Positions 49,901 to 62,900 of a stretch of 64,000 nt of DNA are shown here, in pieces. The notes below the pieces were generated by a model, which worked only from the letters and a program-made list of their open reading frames with translations, did not search any database and was not told the origin of the DNA. The DNA is taken from the NCBI RefSeq assembly GCF_000801105.2, contig NC_079518.1:17340800-17404799 (forward strand). Direction: 5' to 3'. Made by a program: the position numbers and the translations under genes. Numbering within the stretch: position 1 is the first letter of the stretch; every line of letters begins with the position of its first letter. Origin of the DNA: Raphanus sativus. Its lineage: Eukaryota; Streptophyta; Magnoliopsida; Brassicales; Brassicaceae.

Positions 49901-50247
49901 TGTTATAAACTAAAGAGAATGTGGAGAGTGATTTGTGAGAAAGTTGTGTGTATTTTTCATTAGCCAACACCACAATATATAGTGGTTTGATACAAGGGTT
50001 TACAAATGCTTTACAAGGAATAAAATCTACACATTGATTACATTGACTACATTGATGTCATAGAGAAGACTTGGTCATGGTGATAACTCCAAGGTTGACT
50101 GAGTCTTCTGATCTCGGTCCGGTTTGTAGATGAACCGATGTAGACCGGATGTAAACCTCCTTGCACTTCCTCTTGTACTTGTTGGACTTGTCTAGTACTT
50201 GGTTAAGTACTTGGTTATGGTCCATCCACACAATGGATATTATAACA
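49901..50247 (-). repeat. Complete copia LTR (347 bp) shared by both copies
   Basis: On the minus strand it opens TGTTATAA and closes TTATAACA, perfect 8-bp inverted tips. It is followed by the candidate primer-binding region CGTTATCAGCACGAA (49900-49886) on its inner side. On the other side is the polypurine tract of the second copy (50248-50257). Confidence 0.92.
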
Positions 50248-52972
50248 CTCCCCCTTGGATGCCATAACCATATGAGTTCATAATATGCTTAATGTTGCCT
50301 CATTAAAACCTTACTAGGAAAACCCATTGGGATAAAACCATAGTTAAGGAAAAAGAGTACAACACATACTACTCCCCCTCATTTGAACATCACTTGCTGA
50401 ATAGATGTTCATGGATTCTTACTTGAACAATCTTGTATTGTTCGGACATATCATGTCTCTCAGAATCCTGATGGTACTTTAGAAAATGTACCACTTTGAT
50501 ATCGACCACTTTAGTACTTTAGATAAAATGTACTATTTTATACTCTGGTCGTTTGATTATGGTCCTTGACCAAATCACTTTTATATGCCTTTCCATAATA
50601 TTGGTCGGCTAGTACTTTAGATCATTTATATAATATGGATCATCATTATATCAAGTATGAGCTACTTAGCTCTTTAGTACTTATGGACATGCCTTTGGCT
50701 TTATGAGTATAATATTATTTGCCATAGGCAATTTATACATAGGTCATGTCTGTTAGATCATGATCCTTATATCCATAGTTTATCTATGATCGATCTAAGA
50801 CATTTTGCAGTCTTAGTGTGCCGGAAATTCGTACACATATATATATGGACGATTGGACTGATCTAGGCCGGACACGGTCATGACATAGAATTGATCTAAT
50901 TGATCCTCAAATTTATGTCTAATGACATCCATGATCTACAGCTTTATCATGGACCAAATCTTATAATATGGTCGGACCTGTTTGGTCGCATATGGACACA
51001 TAATACGGTCCTACACATTTTATTCAAAAGATGAACTTTGATCTTATAGCTTATCTTTATGATAGCTTATTCATTCATACCACAGCTTGGTTGGTTCATG
51101 CTGAGAATTTTGACCAACCATAAGTATTACCAAAATTTGGTTAATTTGTGGTGATGGTCTATAACCTTTCTAAGTTTTAATGAATAACCATTTAACCTAT
51201 CTTAGGCTGGTTAGTATAACACAAGGATTTTAAAATTCCTCTATGGACTGATTTGAATTGTTCTTATAGAACTTTTTCATTTGCTTACATGTAGCAATTT
51301 AATTCAGTCCATGGACAGCTTTAGGAAAATGCTGTTCATGAGAACTTCTTTTCTCATCTTATGATTCTGAGCTCAGTATACTTTGGTAAACCTTTTAGGT
51401 ACCAATAATATTATTATCATCCAGTGAGTCATATATAACATACTACATCTTTTGAATTTCTTCCAGACATTATATGTAGTGACATATGTAGTATTATCCA
51501 CCACTTTGGATTATATAGACCTCCCTTGGTCTGTCTCACGATTTTATCCTTCTTTCAGGATTTATCTATTCACTGAGCATCATATGGCGTTTATATATTC
51601 ATGGCCAATTCAATACGCCTTTATCTGTCACTTTTAGAAACCCCACGTTTCTTTCTTTCTTTCATTATTATGAGTACTCTTGCGTGGGTTCATGATCCTC
51701 GATTCATTATTCATGTGCTACATATTCGCGCTTTTTCTATGAATGTATTGTGTCGACACATTTATATATATATATGGTTTCCTTCCATTTCCAGACATCA
51801 AATAATTAATTGAGATCTCATCATAGTCAATGACTATGCCCTCGGTACAGAGAGGCTCAGCGTCCCGAACCACATTAGTATGTACCTCAGCCATAGCCAT
51901 CCCGGGCTAGTCTGGAAAATATATGACCTCGGTTTCATTTTTGCACCTTTCTTTAATTTCCGAGGTTCCTTTTGGAACATATATTTGGTCTTATCTTAGA
52001 CTCTGTAGCAACTTGGTTGTGTCTTTAAGACATCAAAACCGTGTGGTGCTAAGCTGGGATGACATAGTCATTCTTTCTCGGGTCAATGTGTCTGGCATTT
52101 TATTTTGCTATCATTGTAGCATATGGACGTCTATAAATCTTTTCTAGTCCGAGGATCTTTGCCAAGACAATGATGGTTGATACCATTCTTTACCAGCTTA
52201 CTACTTCTCCTTTCAAATGTTGGATATTGGGATTCATAAACTCTATGTAATCCTTGTTCCTTGGCCTATGATTAAATCACCCATTTGGCTCAAGGTTTCT
52301 TTTAAACTTATGGAGAAAGTATATTCATAATATATATCCAACATATATATTCCCAATCCTCCTTATGAGATTCTAAGATAACTTGATCTTAGATGGCACA
52401 TATATTTGTGGTGGATTTATTCATAATATCTTAATATGATATATGTCTGGACTCATGACCCGTATTAGTCTGAGGTGGGAATATTTATTATCACTTATAT
52501 GGCCTGATATAATATCTATGGCCTGATGCAAGTTAATCTTTCATAACTCATGATGTCCCCAAGCATATGGACTTTTAGATTTTGAACCTTATAGGTAATG
52601 GTCATAATATGATAAATTCAACCAATATGAAATATGGTTGTGGACCATGTTTCACGAATTTTAGTATGGTCATGTATCATGGGATTTTACCTCTCCCCCT
52701 CATGAACATACTCTAATTCGTAGTGCTTGGGACAATAAATTCCCTTGTGCATAGATATAAATTGCACAAACGTGAGATCTTATGGGATAGCTTTTGTGCC
52801 CTTTTAAATCTCTGCATCATAATTCAGATGGCTAAGTATGGAAATGCCATCTAAGTGATAATTTTCGTGGGTCAATCAAACATGATTATGATTGCCCTGG
52901 CTATTTGCCTATTATCATATTGATCGTTAGATCAATAGAGAATGTAGTCTCGACCACTTAGGCGATTTTAAT

Positions 52973-54430
52973 TTAGGTAATCTTATTCGCTTTTGCCCAT
53001 TGTTGGAAACCATATTTTCTTCTTAATTCAATGGGTCTTACAGGGTGAATATAATGCCTTTTAGGCAATGCCTTGGTCGGACTTCTTTTCCTTTCTTTCA
53101 AGGAATGTCCAGTTGAGTTCAAGAGTATATTATGCATCATAATAGAGCCTAGATGGCCGAGCATGCCGTGCCATATGTTTAAAGGCTTCCTTGAACTCTT
53201 TGGAAACTGATTTGGGGTATTAACCCACAATCATATTTATCTTGGCTCAAAGAAGGCCTATAGATATAGTAGGCATAGTCTCTAGGACTTTCCTTTGGCC
53301 TTGGGCATTTTCATAAATCATAAGGAATTCTTTATTTCCTTTGCCCATAGTTTCAATATGTAGACTATTCATATGAATGTCTTTGAAACTTTCATAAATT
53401 CCACTTTGATTTATGTGGAATGTAATGCATCAGAGATTTTTAGATGCATGCTTTTAGGCATCATGAGGTTGGACTAGCCATGACCTTGAGTAAAATATCT
53501 TTTGTCTCTTAATATAATGTGGCTTGGTCCACTATAGAGAACAAAGGCAAAGTAAAAATGGTGTCGAAATCTAATTGGCCTCTTTAAGGCAATATGAAGT
53601 CTCGTATTCAAGCTGATCATCATTCTCATGGTCGAAATTATTCGCACCATCTAGATGGATCCAATGGGCCATAGGGTTCTTTCCCTTTATGCTCTCCTGG
53701 TAGAGTTCAATAAGGTGTTTGGGAGTTTTACATCGGTTGGCCCAATGATTATTCATCCCACACTGATGGCAAGCAGATTTGGTCGAGGCCTGGGTTTTTA
53801 AAATCGGACTTATTCCCACGGACTTATACCCACGGCTAGGTTGATAACCTTGGCCTCGGCCTCGACTATGGAGTGACTGTGGGTGATATCCACGCACACC
53901 CTTGCCATCTTCCATGGCCTTTCACATGGCCATGGTTTGACTCTTTCATTTGGCTCTGTGGCCGTATGTGCCTTAGGCAATGCCTTAAAATCCAGGAGGC
54001 CTCATCTCACTATTCTTCATGAGTAACTCATTGTTTTGCTTAGCAAGCAACAAACAAGAGATTAAATTTGCATATGTGGAGGAACCCATTTCTCGGTATT
54101 ATTGCTGAAGCAAAGCATTGCTTGTGGAATGTAGAGAATTTCTTCTCTAACATGTCAGCATATGTGATAGTCTCTCCACACAGTTTCAACTTTGAGACTA
54201 TCATGAATAGAGCCGAGTTATACTCATCCACAGACTTATAGTCTTGGATCTTTAGGTCCCTCAAATCATATAGGGCCTTTGGTAATAGCACCGTACTATG
54301 GTGATCATATTTGGATTTCAGTTCTATCCAAAGGTCCAGAGGATTCTCAATAGTGAGATATTGATCATTGAGACTTTCAGTAAGGTGATGGCGTATGATT
54401 AAGAAAATCGCCTTGTATCTATCTCAAAAG
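52973..54430 (-). pseudogene. copia gag plus GAG-pre-integrase relic, copy 2
   Basis: Second copy of the same coding block: LLPKALYDLRDLKIQDYKS at about 54290, the CHQCGMNNHWANRC knuckle at about 53725-53766, and WHGMLGHLGSIMMHNILLNS at about 53110-53170. The last phrase is better preserved than in copy 1, where about 20 bp are missing. The knuckle frame runs unbroken for 114 codons (53915-53571). Loss of the upstream gag start at the 54660 boundary leaves it nonfunctional. Confidence 0.87.
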
Positions 54431-54660
54431 TGAGAAATTTAGATATAGTCACCAAGATTTAGATTTCAAGATGATTTTCAACATCTGAATATTTAATCAT
54501 TGCTTTCAAGCATCAAGAATTTATGCAAGCAAATGTATATGATTTTCAATAATGCTTCCCCCAAATCATATAATCTATTTGCTTTAAGCATTTCTAGTAT
54601 GACAATGATCAATTGATCACTGCATCTAGTGATCCTTTTAATTATAATTCATATTTGGAT

Positions 54661-55654
54661 TATAATTAATACAGCCACCCCTCAATATATCAAATTTTTT
54701 TCTTCTATATATTTCTGAAATTTATTCTCTGTAATTCATGTTCTTATATATATTTACATTTGCATAATTTAATAGAAGATTTATCTGTATGTTTACAAAA
54801 ATAGATATATCTAACCTTTTGATATGTTGTTGTTGTTATAGATAGATCACTAAAGCTATGACAACTTTTCTTTCTTGAGGTTATGCTTGCATAATTTGTT
54901 TTTATTTTTTTGTTAAAGAGGATCTATAGCTTATTTTGCTTCTTAAGACTGTGTATTTATCATCTGTATTTTTTTAATATCTTTTTGTTCTTTTCTATTC
55001 TTTGTTTTTGATATTCATTAGCATTTGAACCTAATTGGCCTTAAAAGATTAAGAAAGATATAATGACTAATGATGTCATAAGTTATTCTTGTAAGCTATT
55101 CTGTGATATTGAATTAAATTAATTATATTAAACACAAAAGAAAATAGTTACTAACATATATTGTTGTCTATTGCTACATTGTTACAGCTGCCAGCATAAC
55201 TTCATGGAGTATAAATCGTATATTTGATATTTATATTATTGATTTAATACATACAAATCTCTGTATTGTCTTAATTGGAGAAATCCCCAAATTAACAAAC
55301 TTGTTTTGAAATAAAAGAAAATTTTGTTTCTCACTTATCGTATGCATAACATTATTCAAAGTTTAAACAGCCAAACAATTTTGTGTATATCTTGTGCATC
55401 CAAAGTTGATGAAAACAACAATAACATTGCTTTTAAACACATGGTCATATCCTCTATGTAATAAAGTACAAGTTACCTCACCAATTAAATTTTTCCAAAT
55501 GGAAAATGTTTTGAAATTTGATTATAATTATTTTTTTTCATCAATTCCTAATTTTCAGCAACTTGATCATGTTTATTCTCAAATATCACATTCAAAACCA
55601 TGATTTCAAACTGTTTTTTCTTATATAAATTTTGATCTACTAATTACTTTCTTT
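54661..55654. other. AT-rich DNA right of the copia copy
   Basis: The retroelement match stops abruptly at about 54660 at ATTTGGATT. Beyond it no gene or known repeat was recognised. Confidence 0.6.
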
Positions 55655-56169
55655 TCTTTAGCATTTCTTTATCATCTCTATTATCAATTTTTATCATCTA
55701 CGTACGGTTCTTCCTATTTTTACAGTTCATAACTTTTATTATTTATCAGATGGATTAATAGTTAAAAATCTATTGTCGACGATGTTTTTGATTGATATAG
55801 TGGGACTATGAGAATATACTGATTTTTGTACTCACACGCAGTGAATTTCCAAGCACCAGGTTTTGAAAAAGGTTTTGCATGTTTTCCATTCTGTTAGTAT
55901 ATTTCTTTGATTTGTTTTTTTTTTTTGCTGAGTCAGTTATTTTTAAGTATTCACCATTGAAATTGTCTTCCACCATCAAACTATTGATGGACATGTCAGA
56001 GAACTTGCATTTCTGAATTTTTTGTATTTACAACAAAAGATAACTACTATCCTAAGAAATCACCCACTCAGATAAAAGCTCATTTGTGTCGCTGATTCAT
56101 TAAATAAGACGCAACGTTTCATTTTAAAGTGACGCGTGTCGCATTCTGGTTTCACTATATAATGACGTA

Positions 56170-56215
56170 TACTCCTTAATTAGAAGAGAGTTAAGTTCTC
56201 TTTTATAGTATAAGA
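56170..56215 (-). mobile_element. Helitron 5' end (minus strand)
   Basis: The minus strand reads TCTTATACTATAAAAGAGAA starting at 56215, preceded by A. This is the crucifer Helitron start; the element would extend leftward through the left arm of the inverted repeat. The matching 3' hairpin end was not found. Confidence 0.55.
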
Positions 56216-57099
56216 TAGTTTGTTTTTTACTTATGTTCTAAAACAAGCCGGGGTGAAATGCTCCACGGTGGTGTGAATAATTGAAGTAATGGTGAAATCA
56301 ATTAGAAGGTAGATAGATTTGTATAAAATGAGTGTTATCCATATATATGGTTTAAATTATGAAATCTCAACTACATGAGGTTTTGTTTGTTAACCTAACC
56401 TACCAACGATTTTTATCATTGCAAAAAGTATTAACATAAGGTTCAATCACAATACTCTTATTCACAATATAAACAATACAAAGACTGACTTAACCGGTGA
56501 AGGGGAATTAGAGAATACAAAATTATTTTAAAAGACTTTGAACGTATTAATTGTGATGAGATTTTTTTCTTCTATTTTTATATTTTTCTTTTGACCGTCG
56601 TCGTGAAATAGAGTATATTATGTCATTTGAGAACTGGGAAACAAGAATTAGATGTAAATACCTGAACGGGTAGAGTGTTCGCGTTGGTCACTTCGGTTGG
56701 TCACTATTTTAATAACAAGTGTTTTAGCTTCACAAAACAATTGTTTATGTTACTTTTACAATATGTTGCTAGATTGACCAAAAAAAACAATATATTGCTT
56801 ATGTGCTATTCGTTAACATATAGAAATATTAGTTAAAACTGATATACATTGTTGAATAGCTATAGGTTTTGACTGGGTTTTGTTGATCCAGTTCAACTAT
56901 TTTCGCCAACGGATTCAAAATAGACAAATTTCATCCATTATGTTAACTTTTTCGGCTATATATTGACAAATACCGCTGTTATTATTTTTATTTTATTTTT
57001 GTAACTGACCAGCTATTATTTCTTCTCTCAATCAATATGCATTATTTATAATAATAGAATCATCAGTTTCTTATACATTTTATATAGGTTTATTAGTCA

Positions 57100-57130
57100 C
57101 TAGTATAACTACCCATGCTACACATGGGTT
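57100..57130 (-). mobile_element. Helitron 3' end (minus strand)
   Basis: On the minus strand the hairpin ACCCATGTGTAGCATGGGT is followed by AGTTATA and CTAG ending at 57100, then T. The element extends to the right; its 5' start was not identified and may have been disrupted. Confidence 0.6.
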
Positions 57131-58129
57131 AATTTACCATTTATAAAATTATTTGATCACTTCCATAAATTTCAATTAGAATATATATATTATTTAAAAA
57201 CATTATATTAACAGTGGCACATAATTTATAGGTGTCTATATTGAAACAAAGAAGTTGAAGTGGTAAACAAAACACATTATTATATGGATATATATGTTTG
57301 TAGTATTTTTCCAAAATAAAACAATATACAAAATATAAAATATAGTTAAAATAATTTATTTGAGACATTAGTTTATTCAATGGTTTTTCGTACTTAATAA
57401 TAAATATTTAATTTAATTTAATGCAAATTTAGACACAATATATCTAATAAATTTGATTTTAATTTACAGTTTTAAATAATTCATTTGACATTTTATGTAA
57501 TTACCTAACATCTTTTTTAAAAGAACACATTTTAAAAAAATTAACCCAAGCTTTTAGTTTGATAGCTTGTTAAATTTATAAAATTAAAATTTACAACTTT
57601 TGTTTGTGTTTTATTAAGCTATAATGAATTGTCCAGCGATAACTAATTAAATTCCAGTTACAAACAAATTAATCAAAGTAATTCACCTTCCTCCAGCTTG
57701 GTTATCTGAGTGGATGATTTTTTAGGATAGCAGTTATCTTTTATTGTAAAAAAAAATCAGAAATGCAAGTTCTCTGACATATCCATCAATAGTTTTATGG
57801 TGGAAGACAATTTCAATGGTGAATACTTAAAAATAATTGATTTAGCAAAAAAAATTAATAAACAAATCAAAGAAAAGTACTAACAGAATGGAAAACATGC
57901 AAAACCTTTTTCAAAACCGGGTGCTTGGAAATTCACTGCGTCTGACTATAAAAATCAGTATATTCTCATAGTTCCACTATATCGATCAACAACATCGTCA
58001 ACAATGGATTTTTAACTATCAATCCATCTGATAAATAATAAAAGTTATGAACTGTAAAAATAGGAAGAACCGTATGTATATGATAAAAACTGGTAATAGA
58101 GAAGATAAGGAAATGGTAAAAAAAAAAGA

Positions 58130-59367
58130 ATGGAAGAGCGCCCAGTCATGTGGTGCGTCGCTCTAGAGTCTACTATCCAAAATGTATCAATACTCTTACC
58201 ACTTAGAATGGCAGAGGCTTTCCCAGCATTTACTAGTTTCTGAACCCGTTGCACATTGCTCGTCTGAGTGCCCACTGAAACCTTGTCGATCCTGAAATGT
58301 GATCTCATTGCCTGATCCAGCTACCACCGTGTTGATTCTTTTTACAATAGCTCTTGGATTGTATCCTTTACCATGACCAGCTGAACCTTCCTGAGACTCA
58401 TGGTTATCTCCACGATTGTTTGTATTGTTTCTTAATCTCTCTCCCCACCATTCCGGAAATCCAATGACTTTGAAACAAAAAGTAGCGTCATGTCCCATCT
58501 TTCTGCCCTGTGAAAGCTCTCTATTTCCTTGACCACTCTTGATGTTTTCTGAGTCATACCCACTACGTTTTGGCAAGTCACGTGTACAGACAGTAGCAGG
58601 TCATCTATTTGTAGGTACTTGAGAAGAAAAACTCATGACCGCTACCTCTGGTGTAGCATTCAACCGGAGTGTTTCATTTTGTTTAATCATTTGATACTCA
58701 CTATCTAAGTCTTGGAGAGGAGTAATTGCACAAAGCTGCGATCTGATCACTCCACGTGTAGAGTCATCAAGCCCATCCAGAAATCATGAACTCACTGAAT
58801 CTCCTTCTCATGTGCGCGGTGTTAAGATCACATTCACATTTGTTTCAGGTGCACATTTTTATTTCATACACTCTGCTATCCCATCCCACAACTTCGTCAA
58901 TCTTCCAAAGTAATCATCTACAGTGGAACAGTTCTATAAGAACGTTGCAAGAGAGTTCCAAAGTTTCTGCAAGCAAGCTACACTCTTCGAGGAGAATCTC
59001 TTATTGATAATATCCAGAGATCTTTAGCCACCTCCCCGGTAGAGATAGACGACCTGATTTTGGGTTTTATCGTTTGCTTAATCCATCCTACAAGCAAGTG
59101 GTTATTTTCCGTCCAGTCTTAAAGATAAGCCGAGTCCACTGCTGGCTTTGGTATGCTTCCATCTAGGAAGTCAAATTTCTTACGAGAGCTAAGGGCCATA
59201 CGTAGATTGATAGCCTACTCGTCATAGTTTGAGCCATTGAGTAGCGGCTGTGAGATAACAGCACCAAGACTATCACTGGAGCTCAGATCATATGGAGAGA
59301 TTGTTTTGTACTTAGGGTCGTTATGGAGATCAAAGAAAGCTTTTAGGTTTTTTAAGCTCTGATACCA
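58130..59367 (-). pseudogene. copia gag-protease relic with tRNA-Met primer site
   Basis: Reading leftward from the primer-binding site TGGTATCAGAGC (minus strand, 59367-59356), the region encodes a copia gag in several broken frames. Recognisable phrases are WTENNHLLVGWI near 59090, FLDGLDD near 58775 and a nucleocapsid-type GHDATFCFKVIGFPEWWGE at about 58435-58495. It ends with the protease site FWIVDSRATHHMTG at about 58138-58180. The catalytic D-S-G reads D-S-R, which would kill the aspartic protease. The pol part is missing, and the sequence stops where the right arm of the inverted repeat begins. Confidence 0.85.
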
Positions 59368-59790
59368 TGAAAAATTATGTTTTAATGTGTTGTCTTATTC
59401 CATATACCAAAGGTCGACATACATACATGTACAAATTCAACAATAAAGGAAACAAAACATATATACAAGTATATATAGCCAATGATATCGAGAATATACG
59501 AGAGTATATCTCAATAGAATGGCTTTTCGTTCTTGCAGCAAGATAAAACAATTTCCTATTGTTTTCCAGCGATTTGCATCTCTATTTGCTTGATTTGTGG
59601 TTTGCCTCAGCCAGAGCTTATCCTCGGATTTTCAAGCTTTTATTGCTATTTCTTGCCATGGATTTTACAAGCTGAAGTTTGAGATTTACTGTTTGCTATT
59701 TGTTTCCACAGTTTTTTATCTTTTTTTTTTCTGTGTGACCAATTACAAATAGGTTGTACAATTTGTCAACTACTTATTGCAACACCTTCA
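59368..59790 (-). repeat. Likely 5' LTR of the copia relic (outer limit approximate)
   Basis: The sequence right of the primer site begins TGAAAAATTATG on the plus strand, i.e. ends CA on the minus strand next to TGGTATCAGAGC, as an LTR should. The outer end is uncertain; TTGCAACA near 59780-59790 is a candidate. Confidence 0.5.
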
Positions 59791-59973
59791 TTTCATCTCT
59801 TGAAATAACATTTACAGTACTAGCAAGAAATTGTAATTTTTAAAAACATATTCAAAGTATATTTTGTAGAAATTGTAATCGTCCACACACATATACATGT
59901 TGAATAATAATTTCAAATTTTGAAGATCATAAAATATTTAGATAGAATTTAACATGATTGAATAAGATCCTCC

Positions 59974-62900
59974 TTAGAAATAAGAAGATTCCAGCATTTT
60001 AGCTCTATGTCCTGCACTCCCAGCCTCTGCATCACCTTCCATGGCATAGCTCTTCTCCTGCCACCAAAAGCACGACATGGTTTTCTCATCACCAAAACCC
60101 ATTGACACATGAACAAAACCCAGTGAGATCCTACTTGAAGAATGCATATTGTGTTTACCAGCAAACGCCACGTGAAAGGAGAACCTTCTCTGACCTTTAT
60201 CCTCTTTCTGATCACCTCTTTGGCTTCGTACATCAGACCGAAGAGCATTCGTTGGTATAGTAAACAAGATATATTTTTAATGAAAATATTAATACTCTAC
60301 AACAGGTACCAGTGGAGGATTGGCCTGTCTTTAGCAGCAGCTGGCACCATACTTCATTGAAAACATCTATCTGTTCATCTGATGCCGCAATGATCTGTTA
60401 TTAACCACCAAACTGTTAAAAAGGAATCCATTGTGTTTGATCCAGAGAGTCTTCGTGTTAGTAGCTTTAGATTTGTTTTACCTTGTAGTCAATGGCATTA
60501 AAATCTGAACCAAGTAAATGTAGAGCCTGTTTGTAGTTACCCTTTGCGTATTCGTACACAGCTTCTCCGAGCTAATATAAAAGAAAATAAGACTGATATT
60601 GACTGTTAGAACAGAGAAGACGTTCAAGGACGAAGAACAAACCTGAATCCCTTTCTGCATCACTTGTTGTTTCTTCTTGTTCATTTTTGAAAGTCTGCAA
60701 GAACAACATAGTTTCACAACATACCCAGTTTCAGTTATAGAAACTGTAGAAGATTATAAATTCATACTAACCGGAACTTCAGACCCTCAAGTAATTCATG
60801 AGCTCTAGGAGTCTCTCCAACCTTTGCCAGTGCCCAAACTATCAATATATCTAGCTGCCAGTCCAAATACCAGTTTGCCTGAAATGTCAAACCACACATG
60901 TGGCCGAGGAACAAACTAATCATTTCCACATATCAATAAAAACCCTATTGAGAAGAAGAACACATATCATTCGACTAGTGCAAGACTTACCTGATCAGTT
61001 AAACGAGCTGCAAGGAGTTCCAGACGGTCTTTAAAACCATCAAGAACATCTCTTACTTCCAAACGCAAGAACAAACCCAGAGCATTGAGATAAACCTAAA
61101 GAGTTGCATACAGTTGAGTATTGGATAAAGGAAGTGAAAGCACCAAATAATTTTCCAACCCAAAAGAGAATTACCTCTGGAGGAATGGCGTCCTCTTTCT
61201 CCAGTTCTTTCCAGATATGATTATCATAAATCTCCTCCACTCTACTCATTGGTGACCCTCCTTCCAAGTAACAGAGAGCAACATGCCACCAATTGTGTGT
61301 ATACCTTACAATTTTATAGATATTTTTATTATTATCAGGGTTATATTTAAATGATAAGAGATGAGCTTTATAATTTGTAAGTAGGAAAGCTTTACAAGAA
61401 TGATGTGCAAGAAGGCCAATATTCTGCCATTTCTTCCATGAAATCCACTGCTTCTTTAAATTGACATTTATGTTGAAGAACATGACACAACTGCAAGAAA
61501 AAAAAGTTAAATATTTACAAAAAAACCCGATAAATGCTGAATAAGATGTAAACTTGTTTGATAAACTCACACAATGATGTGCCAAGGCGTCTTCTTTGTT
61601 TATACCACAGCCTTTTCTGGAAGCAGCTGCAGCTTCTTCCATTCGACCAAGTTCTAACAATGGGAATGCAAGCATACCGTGTATGTAACTTTCATTTTGA
61701 TTCTCAAGTAGAACCTAACCAGAAACAATAAAAGCCTCAGGCAAGTGTATGTTAGTGCAGTGACGACTGAGTTTTAGAAGCTGAAGAATAACAACGCCTC
61801 AAGGTGTCCATGTACCAGTCGTGAAGTACTACATGAAGTTGTGAAGTACTACATGAAATCGTACAAGAAGTGCTACGTGAAGTGAAGCTGTATAGCTGAC
61901 TTGAAAACTGGAATTGGAGCCGACTTAGAGTTGAAATAAAGACAAATTGGAAGCTAAACGAACTATGATTTACCTTGGAGAAAAGGTAAATCATGAATTG
62001 GAGATTTCTAAAAGACTTTAAAGAAGATTTGGAAATATTCCATAAAGAAAGATATGGTAATATCTCTTTCCTGGGAAGTTGGCTAAGGCAAGCCACGAAA
62101 TCTACAAGTATGAGTAGAGAAAGACGTGCCTAGGATTAGGTACCACCTCAAGAGAAGGACGTAAGTATAAGGGTTTTGGTGTCGAATGAGAGTAGACACA
62201 AAACATAAGGGCTAGGGGGCCATGAGGGGGTCAGAGGGGTTCTTGGGTTAGTTTGATCTAGGAACGTGTAAGGCTGGTGTCTCTGTCCGAGTGTGACATG
62301 TTAGTCAAATCGAAAGGGAACTAGTAAGCACTTTATCTATGTAAAGATAAACCTTCATTGTTATCCTCCTGTAGTACTTTGTGAAATAAAAAAGAACATT
62401 GTACTTGTATATTTTACTCTCTGTATCAGATCCTTTTTGTACTTACAATTGGTATCAGAGAGGGTCACCTAAGTTACTGATCCTGAATGTGAAGATGTAT
62501 ACAATTGTTCTATGCAGAAGACAATCATGTTGGATGATGGCCAGTATGGTCATTGTAGGGTGCACATGAAGCTGCTGGTTCGAGGAATTAATGAGGGTGC
62601 GTGGATAGCTGTGAAGACTGGATTGGATGAACCTACCATATTTACAGAAGAGGGGAAGAAGCCCAAGCCTAAGGAGTGGTTCGAGAGGTTGTTCGAGAAG
62701 TAGTTCGGCGGATGCGTCAGATCCTGATGCAGTACGCATGAAGAAGCAGACAGGTGTGTCTGTGATGTTTGTATTGACATCTAAGCATATGTTTTAGCTT
62801 AGTATGCAATCAAGCAGAGGGAGAAGTGGTGACTTCTGATCCAAGGAGTGCATATCTCGTGGGGGAGAAGAGCATGGTGATGGACGTCCTGAAGTAGATG

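Larger units (their letters stand above)
43285..54660 (-). mobile_element. Two Ty1/copia retrotransposon copies in tandem sharing one LTR
   Basis: Order from right to left on the minus strand: partial interior (54660-50248), LTR (50247-49901), full interior (49900-43541), LTR (43540 to about 43285, truncated). The two interiors match almost throughout 43541-47944 and 50248-54660. Each interior ends with a polypurine tract CAAGGGGGAG just before the LTR. Gag and zinc-knuckle remnants are described separately. A protein relic typical of copia integrase-to-RT linkers (DYDEISINYLMSG) lies at about 51780-51840. No long pol frame survives, so both copies are dead. Confidence 0.9.
55655..58121. repeat. 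Long inverted repeat, arms about 420 bp, spacer about 1.6 kb
   Basis: 55655-56075 is repeated as the reverse complement at 57702-58121. Shared landmarks include GGTTCTTCCTATTTTTACAG, GAGAATATACTGATTTTT, TTGAAATTGTCTTCCACCAT and GATAACTACTATCCTAAGAA (some with single changes). Identity is roughly 85-90% by eye and the arms are equal in length. The left arm contains a short minus-strand frame (SINSLMVEDNFNGEYLKI) that is broken in the right arm. Either a transposon with very long inverted ends or two opposed copies of one element would explain it. Confidence 0.88.

Noticed and set aside
49597..49908. 103-codon plus-strand frame beside the LTR
   Set aside because: It lies antisense in the retroelement leader next to the primer site and shows no domain.
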